In this document: positions 46,679 to 53,403 of the stretch, piece by piece | Layout: each line of letters starts with the position of its first letter | How positions within the stretch are numbered: the first letter of the stretch is position 1 | NCBI RefSeq assembly: GCF_004331435.1 | Contig: NZ_SJKA01000019.1 | Coordinates: forward strand, 62,001 to 126,000 | From: Kribbella sindirgiensis | Lineage (GTDB): Bacteria; Actinomycetota; Actinomycetes; Propionibacteriales; Kribbellaceae | Direction: 5' to 3' | Length of the DNA: 64,000 nucleotides | Translations under genes and position numbers: made by a program | The notes under the pieces: model-generated | Databases searched by the model: none | What the model was told of the DNA's origin: nothing | What the model saw: the letters and a program-made list of their open reading frames with translations, nothing else

Positions 46679-46993
46679 GTGCGTCGGGGAAGGGATCACC
46701 TCGCCGGCACCGGGGACACCGACGGCCGACGTAGGGCGTGCCTCGAGCTCGACGGCCTCGACTGGCACGACGACCTGTGTCACCCCGACTGTCTGACCAG
46801 GAGAGCTCACGCTCAGCGGCTCCTGGTCGCCCGGCCGCGGCTCACGCAGGCCCAACTGAACGAGATGGCCTCGCAGGCCTGGGGCGTGCTGCCGCAGAGC
46901 CGCCGCGAGGATCTCGGCCAGGACCACTGGACCGAAGGTTTCATCGAGGCTGCGAGGCCCTACTCTCGAAGCAGGCTGGGGGGGAACTGGTGA
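46679..46993 (+). CDS. Hypothetical protein, uncertain
   Basis: A 104-codon frame from GTG 46679; the part LELDGLDWHDDLCHPDCLTR and the helical LTQAQLNEMASQAWGVLPQS look like real protein, while the first 15 residues do not. A different frame from ATG 46632 (MSQEPDACPYLELVMRCVGE) may hold the true start, with an indel between them. No recognised domain. It precedes the membrane protein gene by 15 bp. Confidence 0.4.
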   Translation: MRRGRDHLAGTGDTDGRRRACLELDGLDWHDDLCHPDCLTRRAHAQRLLVARPRLTQAQLNEMASQAWGVLPQSRREDLGQDHWTEGFIEAARPYSRSRLGGNW

Positions 46994-47008
46994 TGAGGGG
47001 GAATCACG

Positions 47009-47584
47009 ATGGGAGACGAGCGATATCAGCGGGCCGCACCGGCGGAGCCGGTGGGGGCGGGCGGGAGCTACGGGGAGCCGCCGGCGAGGAAGCCGCGGCG
47101 GTGGCGTTGGGTGCTTTTCGGCCTGAGCGTGCTCGCCTTAGTGGCGGCCGCCGTTGTCGTGACGGTGCTTCTGGTGCGACCCAACGAGCCGGCGCCCGTT
47201 CCGCTGCCGCAACCTGAGTCGTTCGCGGTGACTGGCGCGATTGTTGTGGAAGCGGACATCCTGACCTCGGCCCAGGAGGTCGGCGGGGCATGCGTGCCGG
47301 AAGACGGTTACGACGATATCCATGCCGGTACGCAGGTCACGGTCAAGGACGCGACCGCGAAGGTGGTCGCGTTGGGCAAGCTACAGGCGGGGACGGTGGC
47401 TGAGTTGTACGGGGAGGATGCCCTGCCGGCGCTGCTGGGGTTCGCGTCGAAATGCACGTTCTCGTTCACAGTGACTGATGTTCCTGGCGGCCAGGAGATC
47501 TATTCCGTGGAGGTGTCGCACCGCGGCGATGTCCGGTTCAGCCGCGAGCAGCTGAACGAGGAGCTGGCGCTGACGCTCGGATAG
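47009..47584 (+). CDS. Membrane-anchored hypothetical protein
   Basis: A 191-aa protein with a short cytoplasmic basic N-terminus (PARKPRRWRW), one transmembrane helix (about 33-53) and an extracytoplasmic domain with two cysteines (GGACVPEDGYDDI and SKCTFSFTV) that may form a disulfide. AGGGGG precedes ATG 47009. The layout resembles the small anchored lipoprotein-like proteins common in actinobacteria. Function unknown. Confidence 0.7.
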   Translation: MGDERYQRAAPAEPVGAGGSYGEPPARKPRRWRWVLFGLSVLALVAAAVVVTVLLVRPNEPAPVPLPQPESFAVTGAIVVEADILTSAQEVGGACVPEDGYDDIHAGTQVTVKDATAKVVALGKLQAGTVAELYGEDALPALLGFASKCTFSFTVTDVPGGQEIYSVEVSHRGDVRFSREQLNEELALTLG

Positions 47585-47627
47585 GCGTCAGTAGCGGTCT
47601 TGGTCAATTGAGCATGGAGGGGGAGAC

Positions 47628-47969
47628 ATGGCGAACACGGACAGATTTAGCAGGAAGGCCCGCAAGCGGCTGGAGGCCCAGCTGGGGCCCGACGAGCAGG
47701 TGCTGCACTCCGCGACGGTGGGGCCGGTCGGGTTGGTGCTCACCAACCGCAGACTGATGCTCGCGCCATATGTGCGCGGCGTCGACGACGAGGTGAACCC
47801 GCAGCTGTCGGCGATTCACAACGTAGCCTGGAGGAAGGGCTCGCTGTGGTCGCCCGGGGTGTTGACGATCTACACCGGTAGCCAGACGTTGACGTATGAC
47901 AAGGTGCCGAACAAGCAGGGGGAGTCGGCAGCCATCGCGATCCGGCAAGCCATGGCCGCCCAAGGCTGA
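47628..47969 (+). CDS. PH-like domain (YokE/bPH type) small protein
   Basis: A 113-aa protein: a basic start (RFSRKARKRLEAQLGPDEQV), then a beta-rich part VGLVLTNRRLMLAP and a later segment TIYTGSQTLTYDKVPNKQGE. LTNRRL followed by strands is typical of bacterial pleckstrin-homology-like domains (YokE type). GGAGGGGGAG lies before ATG 47628. No membrane segment. Function unknown. Confidence 0.65.
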   Translation: MANTDRFSRKARKRLEAQLGPDEQVLHSATVGPVGLVLTNRRLMLAPYVRGVDDEVNPQLSAIHNVAWRKGSLWSPGVLTIYTGSQTLTYDKVPNKQGESAAIAIRQAMAAQG

Positions 47970-48079
47970 GCTGGCCTGAGGACGAACCCGAGTAGAGGCT
48001 GGTCCGAGTCGGCGTTAGTCGAGAGCTTCCCCGCTGGCTGGGTTGTGCGTCATGCTCAGTTCGGGGGAAGAGAACGGCG

Positions 48080-48742
48080 ATGGGGCTTGCCATGGTGAGA
48101 TACAGCCATGTCGGAGTGATGCTGAGCGCCGCGGTGTTGGCCGCGGTATTTGTGGCGTCGTGTGGAGGAGAGGGCCAGGCGGGTCCGCCGACGGTCACGC
48201 AGACCGTGGTGGTGGGTCCGCCGACCTCGGCGCCTACGACCAGCTATGCGCCCGAGCCGGGAGAGACCACGCCGGCTGACACGTTGGAGAGCCGCGCCGT
48301 GGCCTGCCGGGAGCTCAAGTACTACAACCTGAGCCCGGTGACCGAGAAGAACGCCGACATCAACGCGTACATCGTGTGGCGCTGGTATCTCGCGAACCAG
48401 AGCAACGACGATCCGCGTTGGCTGGGTTGTGTCGTCGAAGATCCCACCAGCCCGCTGGGCCAGTATGTGGCGTCCACGCACCTGTTCAGCGACGTCGCCA
48501 AGCCGCCGGAAGGCCCGTACGGGATGGGTTCGGAGCGGACCTTCGTCACCCAACTGATCGACCGTCAACAGCTGGACGGGAACTGGGTGAACGTGGTCGA
48601 GCAGGCCAAGGTTCACATGGTGTTTCATCGGCTCCCGCCGTACACACAGGGCGTGTGGCTGCTCCGCGGGGTAGAGATCACCGCCCGAAGCACCCTCGAC
48701 AGCGGCGACATGGGCCCTGGCGGCACCTACGGGACGATGTGA
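48080..48742 (+). CDS. Secreted lipoprotein, hypothetical
   Basis: A 220-aa protein with a lipoprotein signal: hydrophobic stretch MLSAAVLAAVFVASC with lipobox VASC (Cys near 28). A proline/threonine-rich linker (about 35-65) precedes a globular domain with two further Cys (VACRELKYYN, GCVVEDPT). GGGGGAAGAG precedes ATG 48080; ATG 48092 is possible. It should be anchored on the outer face of the membrane. No family is recognised. Confidence 0.7.
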   Translation: MGLAMVRYSHVGVMLSAAVLAAVFVASCGGEGQAGPPTVTQTVVVGPPTSAPTTSYAPEPGETTPADTLESRAVACRELKYYNLSPVTEKNADINAYIVWRWYLANQSNDDPRWLGCVVEDPTSPLGQYVASTHLFSDVAKPPEGPYGMGSERTFVTQLIDRQQLDGNWVNVVEQAKVHMVFHRLPPYTQGVWLLRGVEITARSTLDSGDMGPGGTYGTM

Positions 48743-48897
48743 ATGGGCGAGGATCATTGCCATTAGCAAGGAGGTTGTGCGTTCCTAGTCGAACGTTTCG
48801 CTAATGTGCCTCTCCAGCGCCCCATCGCTCTGGTCACGCTCGGACTCTGACATCAGGCGCATGGCGAGGGGGCGCACCTTCGGCGACCACGGGACGT

Positions 48898-49095
48898 TTG
48901 ACGACGACCCAGGACGAGCTCGAGTGGCTACGGGAGCGTCACGCCGCTGTGGGAGATCTGCTGCACCGGCACTACACGGCCGGGATGCCGATGGTGAGCG
49001 TCCGCCAGGTCGAGGCGGTCCTGTGCGGCCAGGCGGCCCCGGACCAGTTCCGCTCGGCGCTGCAGGTGCGGCCGGACCAGCAGGTGAAGGCGTGA
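48898..49095 (+). CDS. Small hypothetical protein
   Basis: A 65-aa helical frame that starts with TTG 48898 and reads MTTTQDELEWLRERHAAVGD, then LLHRHYTAGMPMVSVRQVEA. Composition and the overlap of its stop with the following GTG (GTGA at 49092) favour a real gene, but the start codon is weak and no clear ribosome site is present. Function unknown. Confidence 0.45.
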   Translation: MTTTQDELEWLRERHAAVGDLLHRHYTAGMPMVSVRQVEAVLCGQAAPDQFRSALQVRPDQQVKA

Positions 49096-49272
49096 GTGGC
49101 CTCGACGACGTGGTGTTCCCGGACCGCATGAGGGCCCAGCGCGCCGCTGTCTTGCTGGGCCTGCTGGGGAACCCGAACGTGGGGCGCCGACTTCGAGTCG
49201 CTCCACGAGACGATCCTAGGACCGGCGAACGGCGAATGTTCTCCGGAGCAGTTGGGTAAATGTATTGCGTAG
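49092..49272 (+). pseudogene. Small hypothetical gene with apparent frameshift in a G run
   Basis: From GTG 49092 the frame reads MSGLDDVVFPDRMRAQRAAV LLGLLGNPNV and then becomes arginine-rich nonsense to a stop at 49257. If one G is removed from the run at about 49183-49186, it continues as GADFESLHETILGPANGECS PEQLGKCIA to TAG at 49270-49272. This joined product of about 59 aa looks more natural. It may be a sequencing error or a true lesion. Confidence 0.45.
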
Positions 49273-49318
49273 GCAGCCGGTGGCTCGCAGTGACTTCCCT
49301 AGCCCCAGGAGGTGCGCC

Positions 49319-49513
49319 ATGGCGCAGCACAGGATGGTTCTCGAGGCGGACAACGGAGCCGAACTCCTGTTTGTGTGTCCGTACGACGGTTGTGGTCGTC
49401 GCTTGGTGCTCAAGCGATCGGGAGGGCTCACCGTGATCGATCGGGGCGACTTCTTCGCCCTGCACTCCGGAGGTACGAACGGTCTGGAGATCGAGACTGG
49501 AGTCGGCAGCTGA
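49319..49513 (+). CDS. Small protein with CPxxGC motif
   Basis: A 64-aa protein starting MAQHRMVLEADNGAELLFVC. The CPYDGCGRRLVL segment (about 20-31) resembles one half of a zinc ribbon. AGGAGGTG lies 6 bp before ATG 49319. It ends the group of three small genes starting at 48898. Function unknown. Confidence 0.65.
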   Translation: MAQHRMVLEADNGAELLFVCPYDGCGRRLVLKRSGGLTVIDRGDFFALHSGGTNGLEIETGVGS

Positions 49514-49645
49514 CCAGCGCGTTTCCGCTTAGCAAAGACTGAGTGCGGCCGCTCAGCGCCGAGCGGGCCGCCAGCTCAGCGGTGCCTGCGACTCTCTCGG
49601 TGAGGCTGCCCATCGTGGGCCGTCCACATGATCGAGGGAGTCGAC

Positions 49646-50140
49646 ATGAATCAGTTCGATCCGAACCTTCCCCGCCAGAACCCAGCCGATCCCGACTTGA
49701 TCGTCGGCGACGTCACCGCGGTGATCGTCCGCGAGCCGGGAAACTTGCAGCCGTACGACGTGGGCAACTCGGTCCTGAGCCCGAGCAAGCCGTTCCAGGT
49801 CGTGGTGAGGTGGAAGGTCACCGGTCTGCTCGGGCCGCTCTGGCTGGCCGCGCTCGGCGGTAAGTGGAACGTCCAGGTGTACGCCGAGTCCATGGGTGCG
49901 GGTCCCGAGATCCGCCTCGCGAGCAACAACAACATTCCCGCCGTTCCGACCCAGCAGAACTACGAGGCAACTCTCGACGTTCCGGCGGGCATCCTGCCTG
50001 AGGGGAACCCGGGCAGCAGCATCAGCGGGATCTACAAGCTCGTGGTTTCGGTCTTCCTCAACAGCAATCTCCCGGCCCCGGGCTACGACATGATCGGCTT
50101 CAGCGAGGGTCCGTACATCCAGATCGAGAACCCGAACTGA
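49646..50140 (+). CDS. Hypothetical beta-rich protein
   Basis: A 164-aa protein with alternating strands and no signal peptide or membrane segment. The middle LLGPLWLAALGGKWNVQVYA and the end YEATLDVPAGILPEGNPGSS followed by GIYKLVVSVFL suggest a beta-sandwich. Similar spacing of strands ending in VP(A/S)GI appears in the C-terminal part of the next protein, so the two may share a fold. GAGGGAG precedes ATG 49646; an ATG at 49628 is less likely. No family is recognised. Confidence 0.65.
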   Translation: MNQFDPNLPRQNPADPDLIVGDVTAVIVREPGNLQPYDVGNSVLSPSKPFQVVVRWKVTGLLGPLWLAALGGKWNVQVYAESMGAGPEIRLASNNNIPAVPTQQNYEATLDVPAGILPEGNPGSSISGIYKLVVSVFLNSNLPAPGYDMIGFSEGPYIQIENPN

Positions 50141-50174
50141 TCGCGGGCCTACTTCCGTTCGGAGGTGGATCCAG

Positions 50175-51104
50175 ATGGGTGAGGCGCTCGCGAGTTTTCG
50201 TGATTTGAAGGGGATCGGTCCCGCCACCGAGGCCCGGCTGCACGAGACCGGTGTGTACACGTGGGAGGCACTGGCTGCGGCGGCTGCTGCGTTGGCATCG
50301 GTCCGTGACAGCGGTGACACCCTTCGGGAGATCGCCGGCGCCGTGGCGGCCCGGCGTACCGAGGAGAACGGGGGCGAGGCCGACGCCCACGCGCCGGGCG
50401 GTGGCGAGCGCTTGGAGGCGTTCGTACTGCGGATGTCGCTGTCGGCTTGCGGTGAACCGCGACGCTGCGAGGTGACGCACGTGCGCAGCATGGCCGAGAA
50501 GACCTGGGTCGGCTGGCGTCCGAACGAGCTGACCGGCTTCGTCCAGAAGCACGCCAAGATCCGGCCGGAACCGGCTCCACACAAGGAGTCGGCTGACAAG
50601 GAGCCAGCTGACAAGGAGCCAGCTGACAAGGAGCCAGCTGACAAGGAGCCAGCTGACAAGGAGCCAGCTGACAAGGAGCCAGCTGACAAGGAGCCAGCTG
50701 ACACGGAGCCAGCTGACACGGAGCCCGTAGTGCAGTCATCACGGCAGCGGAAGGACGCTCCGTCGGAGCAACCCTCGTCCGCGGACCACCTCGTCGTTCT
50801 CGATGCCGGCAAGGCGATTGGGGGGACGAGCCGCGACATCGATCTCGTGGTCACGAACACCCGGTCGGCGGGTGGTGCGTTCGGTTATCGTGCGACGCTC
50901 GCCGCACGGGGGCTGGGCGCGGGCCAGAACGGCGACGGCTGGATCAATCTCGCCACTCGAACCGGGACAGGATCCGCAGGAACCGACCTGGCGTTGGGGT
51001 TCCAGGGGGTGCAGGTGCCATCGGGCATCCAGCGTCTGCAACTACGCCTCGAGGTGAGCTTGCCCGGATCGGCGAAGCGGCCTCCGGCGCTGTCGCTGGC
51101 GTAG
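50175..51104 (+). CDS. Helix-hairpin-helix protein with KEPAD repeats and C-terminal beta domain
   Basis: The 309-aa protein has an N-terminal helix-hairpin-helix segment (about 8-35; LKGIGPATEARLHETGVYTW), a beta domain (about 82-130; VLRMSLSACGEPRRCEVTHV), a repeat linker of ten five-residue units (about 137-186) and a C-terminal beta domain (about 205-309). The linker is extremely charged and probably extended. The C-terminal domain resembles that of the gene before it, 34 bp upstream. Function unknown; it may be part of a two-protein module. Confidence 0.65.
   Translation: MGEALASFRDLKGIGPATEARLHETGVYTWEALAAAAAALASVRDSGDTLREIAGAVAARRTEENGGEADAHAPGGGERLEAFVLRMSLSACGEPRRCEVTHVRSMAEKTWVGWRPNELTGFVQKHAKIRPEPAPHKESADKEPADKEPADKEPADKEPADKEPADKEPADKEPADTEPADTEPVVQSSRQRKDAPSEQPSSADHLVVLDAGKAIGGTSRDIDLVVTNTRSAGGAFGYRATLAARGLGAGQNGDGWINLATRTGTGSAGTDLALGFQGVQVPSGIQRLQLRLEVSLPGSAKRPPALSLA
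50583..50732 (+). repeat. Ten tandem 15-bp units encoding KEPAD
   Basis: Unit AAGGAGCCAGCTGAC is repeated seven times without any change (50598-50702). It is preceded by one variant (KESAD, 50583) and followed by two variants (TEPAD, TEPVV). Identity at silent positions shows recent expansion. It lies in frame inside the gene at 50175-51104. Confidence 0.95.
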
Positions 51105-51112
51105 TTCGATCA

Positions 51113-51155
51113 TGACCGGGTCGCGTCCTCTGAGTGAGGTGACGCGACCTGGTCA
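51113..51155. terminator. Bidirectional hairpin terminator between convergent genes
   Basis: A 15-bp stem (TGACCGGGTCGCGTC paired with GACGCGACCTGGTCA, one G-U pair on one strand) with a 13-bp loop lies between the stop of the repeat protein at 51104 and the end of the regulator gene at 51153. It overlaps the regulator stop codon. No T run is present, as often in actinobacteria. Confidence 0.75.
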
Positions 51156-52868
51156 GCGCATCTTGGCTTGCTCGATGGCGGATCCGCTCAGGATCACGTC
51201 GTACAACATGGTGGTGTCGGCTGCCGGGCTTGCGTCGATCGTGGCGCGGAGGATCCGGGTGCAGAACTCGTACTGCCGCACGGCCTGATAGGTGCGGCCT
51301 TGGGTCGCGTAGCACCGCATCAGCAGGCGGTGCGCGTCCTCGCGACACGGATCGACGTCGAGCATGCGGTGTGCGGTGGCGATGCAGTCGTCCGTCCGGC
51401 CGTCGGCGAGGTCGATGCGGCTCAGCCGGTCGAGCGTGTCGACGAGTTTGATCCGCAGGCTTTCGCGGGGGAGCAGGGTCCACTGTTCGAAAGGTGCGTC
51501 GGCCGCGAAGTCGCCGGTGTAGAGGGCGATCGCCTGGTGGTAGGCCGTTCTGGCGTCGTCGCTGAGGTGGGCCCGCTCGGCCGCGGCGGCGGTGTTGAGT
51601 CCTTGTTCGAAGGTTTCGACGTCGACCTCGACCAGGAGTTCCGGGTTGAGCCGGTACTTGCCGTCGGCGTACTCGACGACGTTGAGCGCGGTCACGTCGA
51701 GGAACGCGCGGCGCAGGCCGCTGACCGCTACCTGTAGGCGGTTGCGCGCGGCACGCGTCGGGACGGCGTGCCAGAACTCCTCGAGCAGCTCGTCCCGAGT
51801 GCAGGAGTGATGCCGGCGGAGGAGCAGGTACCGAAGCACGCTCGTACCCCGCTGTCCATTCCACGACGTCACCGGCGAGCCGTCGACCCGCACCTCGAGC
51901 GAGCCGAAGAGCCGCGCTTCGAGCACGCCTTGCCGCGTCACCGACCGCGCGGCGGGCAACGCGGGCTGGGCAGGGACTCCATGGGATATCACGCGTTGGT
52001 TGCTGAACCAGTGCTGTTTGGCAGCAGTCGGCCGGGTCAGCTCCCGCCGAAGGGATGAACCCCAGATCGGGCGCAGCCAGCCCCATTGCTGCTCCATCGG
52101 CACCAGCCACGGGCGAAGCTGGTCGGACGCGATCGGCCCGGTGCCCATTTGCGGATGCCAATAGCCGACGGTCAGCGCGACCTGTAGCGCGCTCCGCTGG
52201 TCGGGCGTCAGTTGGTCGAGCAGTCCCGCGGTGAGCCGGCCGAGCAGGGACGTCAGGCCGTACGAGGCCTGGAGCGCTTCGTCCACGAGGTCCGGCGACC
52301 AGAGTCGCGCGGCGGCCAGTACGTCGCTGAGCACAGCCGCGTGCCGTCCGGCGTACCTCACGAGCTGTGCCCGGTTCTGGGCGGACGAGTACTCCTCAAG
52401 GGCAGCACCGCCGACCAGGTCAGCCGCCGACACCACGCAGTCCGGCCCGCGGGCAACCGGCGGATGCAGTCGGCTCCCGGCGACCACGACCATCCGGACG
52501 CCCCGGTCGGTGATCGCCGGCCGAATGGCCTTGATCAGCTTGGTGACGCCTGGCGTCACCCGGCTGCCGAGCTCGAGCACGATGATCGCGCCTTCCGGAG
52601 CCGCTTGAATTTCGTCGTCGAGTCGAGCAGCCGGCAGCTGCCCGGTCCGGCGCCCCGGCTCCGCGGATGACCAGCGATGTTCACAGGCCGCTGCGAGGGA
52701 CTGCGCCAGATCAGCCTGCCGGACGTCCTGGGCGCGCAGCCAGACGCAGTCGTTCAGCCGCTGCCAACTGTCGACCACACCGGCAAGTCGCTCGGCGGCG
52801 TACGAACCCGGCACTCCACGAATGACGGAGAACGGAGCCTCCGCGATGCGCCGGACCGCTGGGGTCAT
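51153..52868 (-). CDS. SARP/BTAD-type regulator with reversed domain order
   Basis: The protein (571 aa from ATG 52868) has an N-terminal part resembling a STAND/MalT-type ATPase, but the P-loop position reads IRGVPGSYAAERL without the GK(S/T), so nucleotide binding is doubtful. A winged-helix DNA-binding domain (EARLFGSLEVRVDGSPVTSW to about YRLNPEL) and a BTAD helical domain form the C-terminus. In usual SARPs these come first. GTG 52913 is the longest start but ATG 52868 has GAGGGGG close upstream. It is convergent with the repeat-protein gene and probably controls local genes. Confidence 0.75.
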   Translation of the reverse strand: MTPAVRRIAEAPFSVIRGVPGSYAAERLAGVVDSWQRLNDCVWLRAQDVRQADLAQSLAAACEHRWSSAEPGRRTGQLPAARLDDEIQAAPEGAIIVLELGSRVTPGVTKLIKAIRPAITDRGVRMVVVAGSRLHPPVARGPDCVVSAADLVGGAALEEYSSAQNRAQLVRYAGRHAAVLSDVLAAARLWSPDLVDEALQASYGLTSLLGRLTAGLLDQLTPDQRSALQVALTVGYWHPQMGTGPIASDQLRPWLVPMEQQWGWLRPIWGSSLRRELTRPTAAKQHWFSNQRVISHGVPAQPALPAARSVTRQGVLEARLFGSLEVRVDGSPVTSWNGQRGTSVLRYLLLRRHHSCTRDELLEEFWHAVPTRAARNRLQVAVSGLRRAFLDVTALNVVEYADGKYRLNPELLVEVDVETFEQGLNTAAAAERAHLSDDARTAYHQAIALYTGDFAADAPFEQWTLLPRESLRIKLVDTLDRLSRIDLADGRTDDCIATAHRMLDVDPCREDAHRLLMRCYATQGRTYQAVRQYEFCTRILRATIDASPAADTTMLYDVILSGSAIEQAKMR

Positions 52869-52869
52869 C

Positions 52870-52891
52870 GCCCCCTCGGCAGCGAGGGGGC
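52870..52891 (-). promoter_or_regulatory. Hairpin covering the ribosome-binding site of the SARP-like gene
   Basis: Perfect 9-bp arms GCCCCCTCG and CGAGGGGGC with a 4-bp loop. On the coding strand the second arm contains the GAGGGGG ribosome site and ends one base before the ATG at 52868. The structure could keep translation off until it is opened. Confidence 0.5.
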
Positions 52892-52917
52892 GAAGGACCG
52901 GCGGTAGGTACACGGCC

Positions 52918-53001
52918 TTACACCGGCAGTAGGCCCCGGCTCACCGCGGCCCCATCTGTCCCCGTCGTCCAGTTGCCCGTTCCCTCGGCCATCGAACTCA
53001 T
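52918..53001 (-). CDS. 27-aa peptide upstream of the SARP-like gene
   Basis: ATG 53001 is preceded by GGAGGGGGAG with an ideal 7-bp gap, one of the strongest ribosome sites in the window. The frame encodes MSSMAEGTGNWTTGTDGAAV followed by SRGLLPV and a TAA stop. It lies 50 bp before the regulator start. It may be a leader peptide or a small signal peptide; nothing is known of it. Confidence 0.4.
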   Translation of the reverse strand: MSSMAEGTGNWTTGTDGAAVSRGLLPV

Positions 53002-53403
53002 GACAATGCTCCCCCTCCGCCCGATACGGTTTCACCTGTATAGACCCAGCGTCAGCACGCCGTGATACGTCTGCACTCAACCTCGAACCGTCCGCAACTG
53101 CGCGGAGTCGCGAACTCCCTTGTGAATCTAGCGGTCGATTTCGCAGATTGCCTATCGATGCTGCCTGTTCTTGCCTGGCAGCCACGGTGGACCCGCGATT
53201 TGGTGCGAACGCTTGCTTTCACGGGTGCCAGCCGGTATTCGCGCGGTCCGTCGCCGTCTTGAATGTTTTCAGCGCGAGTGGGACGCTGAAATGCGACGCT
53301 TTGCGTCGCGAGGGGGCATTCAATTGGCGCGGTTCTTGCCGCGGGGGTCGTGCAGTCCGACGTCCGGCTTTGCTGTGGTCGGCGGCACCTGATCGGGGCA
53401 GAC
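53002..53403. other. Intergenic region upstream of the beta-helix gene
   Basis: No gene is supported. A perfect hairpin (GCGACGC-TTT-GCGTCGC) lies at 53293-53309 in the probable leader of the gene starting at 53404. The divergent promoters of the regulator/peptide and of the beta-helix gene must lie here. Confidence 0.4.

Noticed and set aside
48785-49465. Minus-strand 226-codon frame over the small-gene group
   Set aside because: Arginine/proline/serine-rich shadow; the plus-strand genes have ribosome sites and overlapping starts.
50583-50732. Possible CRISPR array
   Set aside because: Units are only 15 bp, contiguous without spacers and in frame with a coding sequence; no cas gene is near.
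50149-50742. Minus-strand frame with a repeated QLAPC peptide
   Set aside because: It is the antisense image of the KEPAD repeat; the plus-strand gene has a better start, domains and terminator.
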